A stretch of 64,000 nt of DNA from GCA-2687025 sp964473525. Its GTDB lineage: Bacteria; Poribacteria; WGA-4E; GCA-2687025. The notes under the pieces were generated by a model. That model had not been told where the DNA came from. It made no database searches and saw only the letters and a program-made list of their open reading frames with translations. The stretch covers positions 62,001 through 126,000 of the forward strand of contig CAYYPK010000006.1 of NCBI GenBank assembly GCA_964473525.1, given 5' to 3'. Positions 36,358 to 44,541 of this stretch are shown in pieces; position 1 is the stretch's first letter, and every line of letters begins with the position of its first letter. The translations under genes and the position numbers were made by a program.

Positions 36358-37164
36358 ATGAAGCATGTCGATGAGATAGGCGCTGCTAACGAGCGCAAGT
36401 GGCAGGCCGAGGTTCGTAAAGGGGGCGGCCATACGATCCCCTTCCTCGACCTGGACGTCGAAGAACTCCGCCGATTCATCCGAGGCGAAGCTGGAGGGGC
36501 CAGGCTAGTAGGGCGTCTGGATCCAAGACGGTATGTGTCAATCGGTCCTGCCAGTCTCCTCGCTGGTGTTGAGGGCAAGGACGTGCTGTGTCTTTCGGCG
36601 GGTGGCGGGTAACAGTCGGCGGTGTTCGGCCTGCTGGGAGCGCGGGTTACAGTCGTCGACATATCCCAGGGACAGCTGCACGCCGACAGGGAGGCCGCCG
36701 CCCACCACGGGTACGACGTCACAACAGTCCACGCGGACATGCGAGACCTGTCATCGCTACAACCTGAATCCATCGACCTCGTGTACGGCATGACCCCCTG
36801 CTGGTCGCCGGACATTCGGGCCGTGTACGCTCAGGTCTCCAGGGTACTGCGGGTCGGTGGACTTTACCGGACGGACGTTGGGCAGCCTGGACTCCACTTC
36901 GTCGAGTGGGACGGCTCTGGATACCGCATCGCGAAGCCATACTGCGAGCGTCAGGGGCCCTACGACGCCGACGGGGGAGCTGAAACCAGGCACTACATGG
37001 ATGACATATTCGGTGGACTGATCGACGCCGGTCTGTCACTTGTCCAGGTCACCGATGAAGCCCGATGGCGGCAGGTTCCAGATGCTCCGCCAGGCAGCTA
37101 CCATCACCTGCGCGCGTGGGTCGGTGGTGGCTTTGAGATCATCGCGAGGAAGGCTGTCGCCTAA
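36358..37164 (+). pseudogene. Class I SAM-dependent methyltransferase with in-frame TAA
   Basis: One reading frame of 268 codons encodes a methyltransferase interrupted only by TAA at 36610-36612. Before the stop is the motif I region (VLCLSAGGG); right after it the frame continues with QSAVFGLLGARVTVVDIS, the post-motif-I helix and motif II strand, followed by DMRDLSSL and the VLRVGG motif. The stop sits where methyltransferases of this type have a Gln (GGGQQ), so one C-to-T change (CAA to TAA) explains it. The start ATG 36358 has GAGAGGG upstream. The product is inactive unless the stop is read through or a sequencing error. Confidence 0.8.
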
Positions 37165-37207
37165 TCTCCCGAGGCGTACGACGCCGGCGGCGTCCGACCC
37201 ACTCAGT

Positions 37208-37280
37208 GAGTGGGGCCGTCCTACCTGACGCAGGCTGGCGCGCCGCGCGAGAACGTCGCAACGTTCCTCGCCACGCTGCT
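37208..37280 (+). pseudogene. Ghost of a URO-D family 3' end
   Basis: The frame beginning GGG CCG TCC encodes GPS-QAG-P-ENVA in the same spacing as the end of the URO-D family gene 1.1 kb upstream (GPSHAIQAGTPPDNVAAL). Differences are many, so it probably derives from a divergent URO-D paralogue rather than a recent copy. Confidence 0.55.
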
Positions 37281-37439
37281 AGACAGCCCTTCGCCTCACC
37301 CGACGCGGAAGTCGCGCCCGCGGCCCACGGGTCGGGGCTTCCTCCCGTCGAACAGGCCGTCTACTCTGTCCACTCATCCACAGGCGGCAGGAAGACAGAC
37401 CACGCCGCCCAGGTGTCGCAACTACGGATGGGACGCCCC

Positions 37440-39221
37440 ATGGCTCACGAGAGATGGGCCGACCGTGCTGTCAGAGAGTGGCTGGTCTGCGGCCCATTCC
37501 CGGCGTTCGGGAAGCGACGGCCTCCGACGGACCGTGGCAAATGGGAGGCCGGCCTGCGGCAAGCCATCGCTACGGACTTCCTAAGCGAACACGGCGCCGA
37601 GAACGGCATAGCGCCCACGTCCGGTATGACGCATACAAGCGCCACGGGTACATGTCAGTGGCGGCCATTCGGATGCGACACCGACTTGCTCGACCTGGCG
37701 GCCCTCTACCCGCGGCAGTCACATTCCGTGGCCTATGCGTGGACCGAGCTCCATATGGCGGACACCGGGCCGACGCTTCTGGCGATTGGCAGCGAGGCCA
37801 GATACCAGAACAGTGTGCAGCTGTGGATCGATGGGCAACGCGTCTACGATCGGTGGGTGTTGCGTCGGACGAGGGATGGCGATGACCTCGTGCTGGTGGA
37901 CGTCCGGCCGGGAGTCACCACCGTGCTCATCAAGATCACCGGCGTCCACGCCGGATGGGGGTTCACGTTCCGCGTGGTTGGCCCCCAAACTGCGCCGCAG
38001 GCGCTTCTGAACGCGGCGTGCAGAGGGCAAGTCTCTACCGTTGAGTACCTGCTCGACATGAACACGCCCATCGCCGCTGCCGACCGGATGGGTGAAACGC
38101 CCCTCCACCAGACGGCACGGCACGATCAGTGCGATGTCGCCTCCGTCCTGCTGGCCCGCGGCGCCGCCGCAGACGCTCAGACGCCCTGCGGACTCTCGTC
38201 ATATCATCTCGCTGAACGGAAAGGGAGCCGGAGCTGGCTGGCACGGCTCTCCCAGACCGGATTCGCGGCTGACACGCGGCGCCCAGACCAGCGGAAGCAA
38301 GTCGACGCGCTGTTTTCGGCTATAGACAAGGACGGGCCAGGCGCCGCCGTCGTCGTGGGTCGCGACGGCGAGATAGTGTACGCGCGGGGTTTCGGCTGCG
38401 CCACGCACCTTCACGAGCCCGGGCCGATCACGATCCGCACCCCGTTTCCGATAGCGTCCACGTCCAAGTCATTCCTGGCGGCGGCTATCTGGCGGCTCCA
38501 CGAACAGGACGTGCTGGATGCGATGGCCCCTATCTCGGATTACCTGGAGGCGTACCCACGCGGTGACGACATCACTCTCTACCAGCTCCTTACACATACA
38601 TCGGGAGTGAGACAGGAACGACCTACTCGGGCGTCCCTGGACTACGAGCCAGGCACGGGCTGGGCCTACACAGACATGGGCTATGTGCTCCTTGGCCACA
38701 TCATTAGGCGGGTGACTGGGGCGTCGTACCGCTCATACCTACGAGACCAGCTCTTTCAGCCGCTCGAGCTGCAGGCGACGAAGTCGGTGGGGAGTCCAGG
38801 CGGAGGCGTCGAGTCTTCGGCCGAGGATGTCTTTCTCTTCTATGATGCCCTGGTCGGGGGACGGATCCTCAACGCCGAGACACTCGAGTCCGCGTTCGCG
38901 CCGGCCCGCCTGGCCGACGGTACACTCGTGGAGACCGGTTGGCCGTGGGCGTCGCATTGCACGGCTGGGTGGCACATCGCGACTGTTGCTGGGTGTCGCG
39001 AGATCGCGCATCGCGGCAACTTCGCACCGGGTCAGACCGACCATGCTAACGGCTTCTGCGCTTATGCCGCCGCCTATCCCGAGCGCCGATTGGCTGTGGT
39101 GGTGCTGCAGAACAGTGATCCGCCACAAGTTCTAGCACAGCTCCAACCCCATCAGCCCGTAGCCGAGATCGACGCGAGCGTCCTCGCCAAGGAGATCGCG
39201 GAAATCTACCTGAAGGGGTGA
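37440..39221 (+). CDS. Ankyrin-repeat and serine beta-lactamase-fold hydrolase fusion
   Basis: A 593-residue protein. An N-terminal beta module of the type beginning WLVCGPFPAFG (about residues 12-180) is followed by about two to three ankyrin repeats (about 185-270: GETPLHQTARHDQCDVASVLLARGA). A class C beta-lactamase/DD-peptidase-like domain occupies about 280-560. The catalytic Ser340-x-x-Lys343 is in IASTSKSF, Tyr410 in WAYTDMGY and HRGN closes the site. No signal peptide is visible, so it may be a cytoplasmic esterase. ATG 37440 has a GGATGGGA-like site; 37428 is possible. It precedes the ECF-ankyrin gene on the same strand. Confidence 0.82.
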   Translation: MAHERWADRAVREWLVCGPFPAFGKRRPPTDRGKWEAGLRQAIATDFLSEHGAENGIAPTSGMTHTSATGTCQWRPFGCDTDLLDLAALYPRQSHSVAYAWTELHMADTGPTLLAIGSEARYQNSVQLWIDGQRVYDRWVLRRTRDGDDLVLVDVRPGVTTVLIKITGVHAGWGFTFRVVGPQTAPQALLNAACRGQVSTVEYLLDMNTPIAAADRMGETPLHQTARHDQCDVASVLLARGAAADAQTPCGLSSYHLAERKGSRSWLARLSQTGFAADTRRPDQRKQVDALFSAIDKDGPGAAVVVGRDGEIVYARGFGCATHLHEPGPITIRTPFPIASTSKSFLAAAIWRLHEQDVLDAMAPISDYLEAYPRGDDITLYQLLTHTSGVRQERPTRASLDYEPGTGWAYTDMGYVLLGHIIRRVTGASYRSYLRDQLFQPLELQATKSVGSPGGGVESSAEDVFLFYDALVGGRILNAETLESAFAPARLADGTLVETGWPWASHCTAGWHIATVAGCREIAHRGNFAPGQTDHANGFCAYAAAYPERRLAVVVLQNSDPPQVLAQLQPHQPVAEIDASVLAKEIAEIYLKG

Positions 39222-39445
39222 GTCATCGTGTCCACGCCCCAACCGACCAGACCGGCAGTCGCGTCTCGAGGTCTCCACGGCCCAGGACGTTGGCAGCGTA
39301 CCAAGCCGCGCACGCCTTGAGTCCGCGGCCGTCCGAGTGCATCGGGACTTCAGGTACGGGCGGCCGACGCTTACAGATTCGCGCGAACCTTTCGTCGCCC
39401 ACCTGGGACTTAGTCGTGTGACAGGGGATCACAGGGAGTCTTCTC

Positions 39446-41710
39446 TTGCCCGACACGGTATCGCTGATAGAACGCGCGCGTTCCCCACGGATGCCTCGAC
39501 GCGCCCGGACGGACGCGTACGCGGCGCTCGTGCGGCAGTTCCAGGACTTGGCGGTCGGCTACGCCTTCTCGCGGCTGGGTGACATGCATCTCGCCGAGGA
39601 CGCTTCACAGGAGGCGTTCCTGGAGGCGTGGCAGAGCCTGGCGCAGCTGCGGGAGCCGAAGGCGTTCGCCGCGTGGTTTCGGCGCATCGTCTTGAAGCGA
39701 TGCGACCGGCTGACGCGCGGAAAGAAGCCGCCGGTCGTCCCGTTCGACGAAGCTGTCGCATTCCCGACGGACGAGCCCACGCCAGCGGAGCACGTCGAGG
39801 CTTTCGAGCGACGCCAGCGCGTGAGGGACGCCGTGCGCGCGCTGCCGGAACACGAGCGCGCGGCGACGTCCCTCTACTACATCAGCGGGCACACGCAGGC
39901 AGAGATCGCGGACTTCCTGGAAACGCCGCTCGGAACGGTGAAACGGCGGCTGCACTCCGCGCGCAAGCGGATGAAGGAAGGACTGACGACCATGGTGAAA
40001 GACGATCTACGAGCGCAGGCGCCGTCGCGCGACGGTGTGTTCGAGGAGCGGATCGCGCGGCTGATACAGCCACACGTGATGCGAACCGCCGACTACCAAT
40101 ACGGCGTCGACAAGGTGGACGGCAACGACGCGTGGGATCTGATGAGCGCGAGCGCGCAGGGCGATCTCAACCAGGCGCGGGCTCTGCTGAGGAAAGACCC
40201 GAGACTCGTCAACGCGCAGCACTGGTACCAGTTCCCGATCCACTTCGCGGTTCGGGAGGGCCACGCGGCGGTCGTCAAGCTGCTGCTCGACGGCGGAGCG
40301 GAACCTGGTCGATCTCGCTACCTGTACAACTCGTGGAGGGATCTGCTCGTCGAAGCGGAACGACGGGGGCACGACGAGATCACCGAACTGCTCGAGGGAG
40401 CTCTGCGGCAGAGGTACGGGTATCGACCGGAGTTCAGCGGGTTCGCCCAGGCGATTCGCGATCGAGACCGAGGCATGATAGAGGCCCTGCTGTCGGTGGA
40501 CCCGGAACTCGTGAAAGCCGCCGACGTTCGGGGCAACAACGCGCTCCACTGGGCGGGGATGACCCACCAGGTGGCCCTGATCGACGACTTCCTTGAACGC
40601 GGGGCCGACATCAACGCGGAGCGCACGGACGGACAGACACCCGCGATGCTGACCATGAACGGCGACAACAGGTACGTGCGAGATCGTGATCTCCCTCACG
40701 GCGCGATCCACGACTTCTGGGCAGTCGTCGACCGTCTGCTCGACCGTGGGGCGGACTACAGCCTGTCCATCGCGACGATGAGAGGCGACGAGCGTCGGGT
40801 TCGGGAGCTACTGGATGACGATCCGGCGGCAGCGCGCCGGCTGGATGCATGCCGCAGAAGCTATCTCCATTACGCCGCAGCCGCGCAGCGGGCCGACATC
40901 GCGTCCCTGTTCCTCGACCTCGGCGCCGACCCGAACATGTCCGAAGACCTGGCGCCCAACGGCCGGGCATTGCACACCGCAGCGGCGCGATCCGCCCTGG
41001 ACGTGGCGCGGCTCCTCCTGAAGCACGGCGCGGATCCGAATGCAGACGTAGACTCGTCAGGGACACCGGTCATCATCTCGAAGCACCGAGATGCAGACGG
41101 TTCGCGTGGCATAGCCATACGAAAGCTGCTGCGCGAACACGGCGCTGTCACCGACCCGCCCAACATGACGGTCGACGACATGAGAGAGGCGCTGAGAAAC
41201 GCGCACGCCCCGCCGCATCCCGGCGCCCACTTCGCGGATGAACAGTTCATCGGTCACCTGCTGCTTCACGACAGCGCCGAACTCATCAGGCTGCTGGTGG
41301 AGACGCGTCCAGACGCGCTGCGGACGGTTCCGATCCCGTCGCCACGCTACCCGACATCGCCGGAGTGTGCCGAACTGGCGCTACAGCACGGTCTCGACCC
41401 CAACGCTACGGATTGGCTGGGGAAGACGTGGCTGCACTTCATCGCGCGTAAGAACCACGTGGAGGTCGCGCGTGCGTTCGTAGAGCGCGGCGCGGATGTC
41501 AACGCCGTCGAGGCGGAACACCGCGCCACACCGCTAGCGGAGGCCGCCAGCCGCGGGGCCTGGGAGATGGTCTCGTTCCTGCTTGAGCAAGGCGCCGATC
41601 CGTGCCTTCCCGCGGAGGAGTGGGCGCAGCCGCTATCGCGAGCGACCGAGAATGGTCATGGACGAGCAGCCGGGCTGCTACGCGCCGCCGCGAGTCTTCG
41701 AGGCCGATAG
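39446..41710 (+). CDS. ECF RNA polymerase sigma factor fused to ankyrin repeats
   Basis: A 754-residue protein. Sigma region 2 (about 24-90: AYAALVRQFQDLAVGYAFSRLGD, EDASQEAFLEAWQ) and region 4 (about 128-178: ALPEHERAATSLYYISGHTQAEIADFLETPLGTVKRRLHSARKRM) form a complete ECF sigma factor. After a linker come about eight or more ankyrin repeats (about 228-750: HFAVREGHAAVVKLLLDGGAEP, NALHWAG, ALHTAAARSALDVARLLLKHGADPN). The TTG start at 39446 is supported by AGGGAG eight bases upstream; an ATG at 39491 would shorten the N-terminus by 15 residues. No anti-sigma factor gene is adjacent. The repeats may provide built-in regulation by a protein partner; that is inference. Confidence 0.88.
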   Translation: MPDTVSLIERARSPRMPRRARTDAYAALVRQFQDLAVGYAFSRLGDMHLAEDASQEAFLEAWQSLAQLREPKAFAAWFRRIVLKRCDRLTRGKKPPVVPFDEAVAFPTDEPTPAEHVEAFERRQRVRDAVRALPEHERAATSLYYISGHTQAEIADFLETPLGTVKRRLHSARKRMKEGLTTMVKDDLRAQAPSRDGVFEERIARLIQPHVMRTADYQYGVDKVDGNDAWDLMSASAQGDLNQARALLRKDPRLVNAQHWYQFPIHFAVREGHAAVVKLLLDGGAEPGRSRYLYNSWRDLLVEAERRGHDEITELLEGALRQRYGYRPEFSGFAQAIRDRDRGMIEALLSVDPELVKAADVRGNNALHWAGMTHQVALIDDFLERGADINAERTDGQTPAMLTMNGDNRYVRDRDLPHGAIHDFWAVVDRLLDRGADYSLSIATMRGDERRVRELLDDDPAAARRLDACRRSYLHYAAAAQRADIASLFLDLGADPNMSEDLAPNGRALHTAAARSALDVARLLLKHGADPNADVDSSGTPVIISKHRDADGSRGIAIRKLLREHGAVTDPPNMTVDDMREALRNAHAPPHPGAHFADEQFIGHLLLHDSAELIRLLVETRPDALRTVPIPSPRYPTSPECAELALQHGLDPNATDWLGKTWLHFIARKNHVEVARAFVERGADVNAVEAEHRATPLAEAASRGAWEMVSFLLEQGADPCLPAEEWAQPLSRATENGHGRAAGLLRAAASLRGR

Positions 41711-41836
41711 CGTGCTCCAGTGTCGATCGCTCGCCATCTGCCGACGAGAACGCCCACCCTCCCACTTTGACGCGCCCTCACCGCGCCACTAGCATGTGCA
41801 GAGCGCATCGAACGCACAGGGGGAGGCTGGGCCGAC

Positions 41837-42652
41837 ATGAAACAGCGTGTGATGGCATCGGCGACGGCAGTCGCTGTGTGGTTGACGACGACAGCGTCTG
41901 CGGATCTGACGGAAGGGCTGGTAGCGTACTTCCCGCTGGACGAGGGCTCTGGGGCCGTCGCCCGGGACGCGACAGGAAACGTCCCCGACGGCGAGTTGAT
42001 CGGCGGCGCGGTCTGGGACACCGCCACGAAGAAGGTCGGCGCCTCCGCTGTGACGTTCGACGGCTCCAGCGGGGTGATCGAGTTCGAGCCGTTCGAGGTG
42101 GAGGGTGGCGGCATCACGCTCGCGGCGTGGATTCGGCCGGAGTCGTTCGGCATCGGCGACGGACGCATCGTCACCAAGGCGGTCGAGTGGGGCGCCGACG
42201 ACCACTCGTGGATGTTCAGCACCATCGACGGCAACGTGCTGCGATTCCGCCTCAAGACCGACGACGGCCAGGCGGTGCCGACTCTCATCGCCGGCAACCT
42301 GGGCGACCCACTCATGGCCGGACAGTGGCATCACGTCGCAGCGACGTGGGACGGCGCCGACATGAAGGTGTGGCAAGACGGCGTCGAGGTAGGCGCGCTA
42401 CCGAAGGGCGGCGCCAAGGTAGACACGGACGACACCGCGAAGGTGGCCATCGGCAGCCAACCAACGGACGCGTTCGCGGCCGATCCGGCCCACGTGGCGA
42501 AGTACTTCGACGGCACGATCGACGATGTCGTCATCTACAACCGCGCCCTCGACGCGGGCGAGATGGGCGAACTGGCGCAGGGACTGTCGCCAGACCTGGC
42601 GGTGACGGCCGTCGGCAAGCTCGCGACCGCGTGGGGCGACCTGAGGCAGTAG
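41837..42652 (+). CDS. Secreted LamG/concanavalin-A-like domain protein
   Basis: A 271-residue exported protein. Signal peptide MKQRVMASATAVAVWLTTTASA (1-22), then one LamG jelly-roll (about 25-250) with LVAYFPLDEGSGAVARDATG, VTFDGSSGVIEF, ITLAAWIRPES, WHHVAATWDG and DDVVIYNRAL, the usual strand order. The tail ends in VGKLATAWGDLRQ, which resembles the conserved end of LamG proteins in Poribacteria-like genomes. It probably binds glycans outside the cell. Ribosome site GGGAGG. No catalytic domain is attached. Confidence 0.88.
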   Translation: MKQRVMASATAVAVWLTTTASADLTEGLVAYFPLDEGSGAVARDATGNVPDGELIGGAVWDTATKKVGASAVTFDGSSGVIEFEPFEVEGGGITLAAWIRPESFGIGDGRIVTKAVEWGADDHSWMFSTIDGNVLRFRLKTDDGQAVPTLIAGNLGDPLMAGQWHHVAATWDGADMKVWQDGVEVGALPKGGAKVDTDDTAKVAIGSQPTDAFAADPAHVAKYFDGTIDDVVIYNRALDAGEMGELAQGLSPDLAVTAVGKLATAWGDLRQ

Positions 42653-42739
42653 AGCACGCCTCAGCGGAGCATCCCCGCCTACGCCAGCAGTGGCCGAGGA
42701 CGCCGACGTACGCGTAGTGGCCCAAGACGAAGGGCGCGG

Positions 42740-43582
42740 CTACGACCAGACGAAGACTTCCTCCATGTCCGGGTCGTAACCGATGAACACGGCGAGCACG
42801 ATCCGCGCCTGCTCGGCCTTCACGGCTGGCACTTCGTGGATCAGTCGGGTGTTGAAGAAGTAGAGGTCGCCCACTTCCAGCGCCACGTTGCAGGAGCCGA
42901 TGTCGTTCTCCGCCGCGTAGCCGTGGAACGTGTTGGCCGCGATATGCGGTTGTATCTCAGGGGTCCACAGGCAGTCGTGCAGCGTCGACTCGGTGCCGGT
43001 ACCCACCAGCGCGTCGTTCTGGAAGCACAGCACGCCCGCGAACTGATGCTGATACCGGTGCACGGCGTAGTCGACGCGTCCTTCGCGCAACTGTATGTGG
43101 TCGATGTGCGGTATGTACGTGTGACCCTCGTAGTGCACGCGGAAGATCGCCGGGCCGTATTGCCTGCCGTCGGCTTCTTCGGCAGTCTTCACCGTCTTGC
43201 CGACCGAGAGGCGGGAGAGCGCGTCGTAGATCGTGTCTACAGGGTCGTCGTACCCCTCGAAGAGGAAGCTGAAGAGGTGACGCGTCGCCTCCGCGTGCTG
43301 TAAGAAGCGCTCCTTGTCGCCGCCGCGATTCCCCAGGCTTGTCCCGATGTCGATGCGTGAGCGCGCGTCCTTCGAGACGCTCTCACCGCGCATGAGGCCG
43401 TAGCCGTCGCGCATCAAGCCCATGTCCGTGAACCTGCGGATCAGAGGCGCGCACTGTGCCGGGTCGTACGCCGCGCGCAGGACGACGGCGGGTATCTCGC
43501 CCTTGCACATGGAGAGCATGGGGTCGTCGGTTCGAGCGAAGGCGGCGTCGAAGTCCGGTTCCGTGGGCGTCCAGTTCGGCAT
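42740..43582 (-). CDS. 2-oxoglutarate/Fe(II)-dependent oxygenase-like protein
   Basis: A 280-residue jelly-roll oxygenase. The iron ligands appear as His-x-Asp in IPHIDHIQL and a distal His in RLIHEVP, with the 2-oxoglutarate-binding Arg in ARIVLAVFIG about ten residues later. It resembles hydroxylases of the 2OG-Fe(II) oxygenase superfamily. No signal peptide. The ATG at 43582 has a GGGAG ribosome site and lies 20 bases after the end of the WD40 region, so it is probably translated from the same messenger as the AAA/WD40 gene. The substrate is unknown. Confidence 0.72.
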   Translation of the reverse strand: MPNWTPTEPDFDAAFARTDDPMLSMCKGEIPAVVLRAAYDPAQCAPLIRRFTDMGLMRDGYGLMRGESVSKDARSRIDIGTSLGNRGGDKERFLQHAEATRHLFSFLFEGYDDPVDTIYDALSRLSVGKTVKTAEEADGRQYGPAIFRVHYEGHTYIPHIDHIQLREGRVDYAVHRYQHQFAGVLCFQNDALVGTGTESTLHDCLWTPEIQPHIAANTFHGYAAENDIGSCNVALEVGDLYFFNTRLIHEVPAVKAEQARIVLAVFIGYDPDMEEVFVWS

Positions 43583-43602
43583 GTGTTTCTCCCTGCGGGC
43601 CG

Positions 43603-44541
43603 CTATAGCGCGTCTCGCGGCTCTGGAACGGGCTGGCGTCCTTCGCTACTCGTGTCTTCTCCGCGCAAGGCCCGCCATTCGGCGCCGCCCATCGGCTGTG
43701 GCGTCCCGTCCGCGTCGACCCGCATGCCGGTTGTGATCGAGGTGCGGTGCTCCATCTCCGTGACCGAGGACGGTGTCGATGGAAGCTCGCGCTTCAGCAC
43801 AGAGGCGCCTCCGGCGGTGAACATCTGTCGTCCACCCGCAGAAAAGGCGAGTTCCAGAGCGCCACCAGGCACGGCCATCGGTAAGCCGTATGGCAGACCT
43901 GTGGCGACGTCCCAGAACGCAACGCCTGGACCGGTCGCCACTGCCAGAACACCTTCGGTTGGATGGAACGCGATGTCATCTGGGCCACCCGCGTCCGGGA
44001 TGTCGACGCCGATAGTTCTCCCGAGGCCGATGTCCCACATGCGCACGTACTCGTCTGTCCGGGTCGCCAGCAACGCGCCATCGTGACTGAGCGCGAGGCG
44101 CACCCACTGGTCGGGATGCGGCGCCGGTGAGAAGACCTGGCCTCCCGTGGTCGGGTCCACGAACCGGACTTCGCCGTCAACGGCGACAGCCAGGAAGCGG
44201 CCACGCGGATCGAAGGCGAAGTCAGACACTTTGCTTCCCATGTCCAATGTAGCCAGCGCCGTTTCCGCGGTCTTCGCGTCCCAGATGTCAATGTCGCGAT
44301 CGCCACCGATCGCGAGGTAGCTCGCATCCGGGCTGTAGTCCATCGCGCGGCCATCGAACGCGCACGTGATTGGCGGACCGTAAGGCGCGCCGGTCCTCGC
44401 GTCGTACTGCTGCACGAATTCGCGGGACTTAATCGCGACCCTCGTCCCGCCCGCATCTACCGCGACTAGCCGATGGCGAGTCTCCAACCCCACACCCTCG
44501 AGGGCGATGGGTGGGGTACGCGCTGCGAGGGACTCACCATC
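43603..44541 (-). pseudogene. WD40 C-terminal segment detached by an amber codon
   Basis: This segment continues, in the same frame, the AAA/WD40 gene beyond a TAG at 44542-44544. It begins DGESLAARTPP and contains about five further WD40 repeats (for example YLAIGGDRDIDIWDAKT, VAVDGEVRFVDPTTG, EYVRMWDIG, GVAFWDVATG). The residue replaced by the stop is most likely the Trp of an IWD repeat motif (TGG to TAG). A GTG at 44493 could allow separate initiation, but no ribosome site is evident. Full ancestral protein about 1183 residues. Confidence 0.75.

Noticed and set aside
36601..36612. TAA read as a recoded sense codon
   Set aside because: Many genes in the window end in TAA, TAG or TGA at sensible places, and the second nonsense codon is TAG, so general recoding is not supported.
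39223..39456. A 77-residue minus-strand frame between the two ankyrin genes
   Set aside because: The DGRGLKACAAWYAANVLGRG segment looks protein-like and could be a gene remnant, but I could match it to no family and it has no ribosome site.
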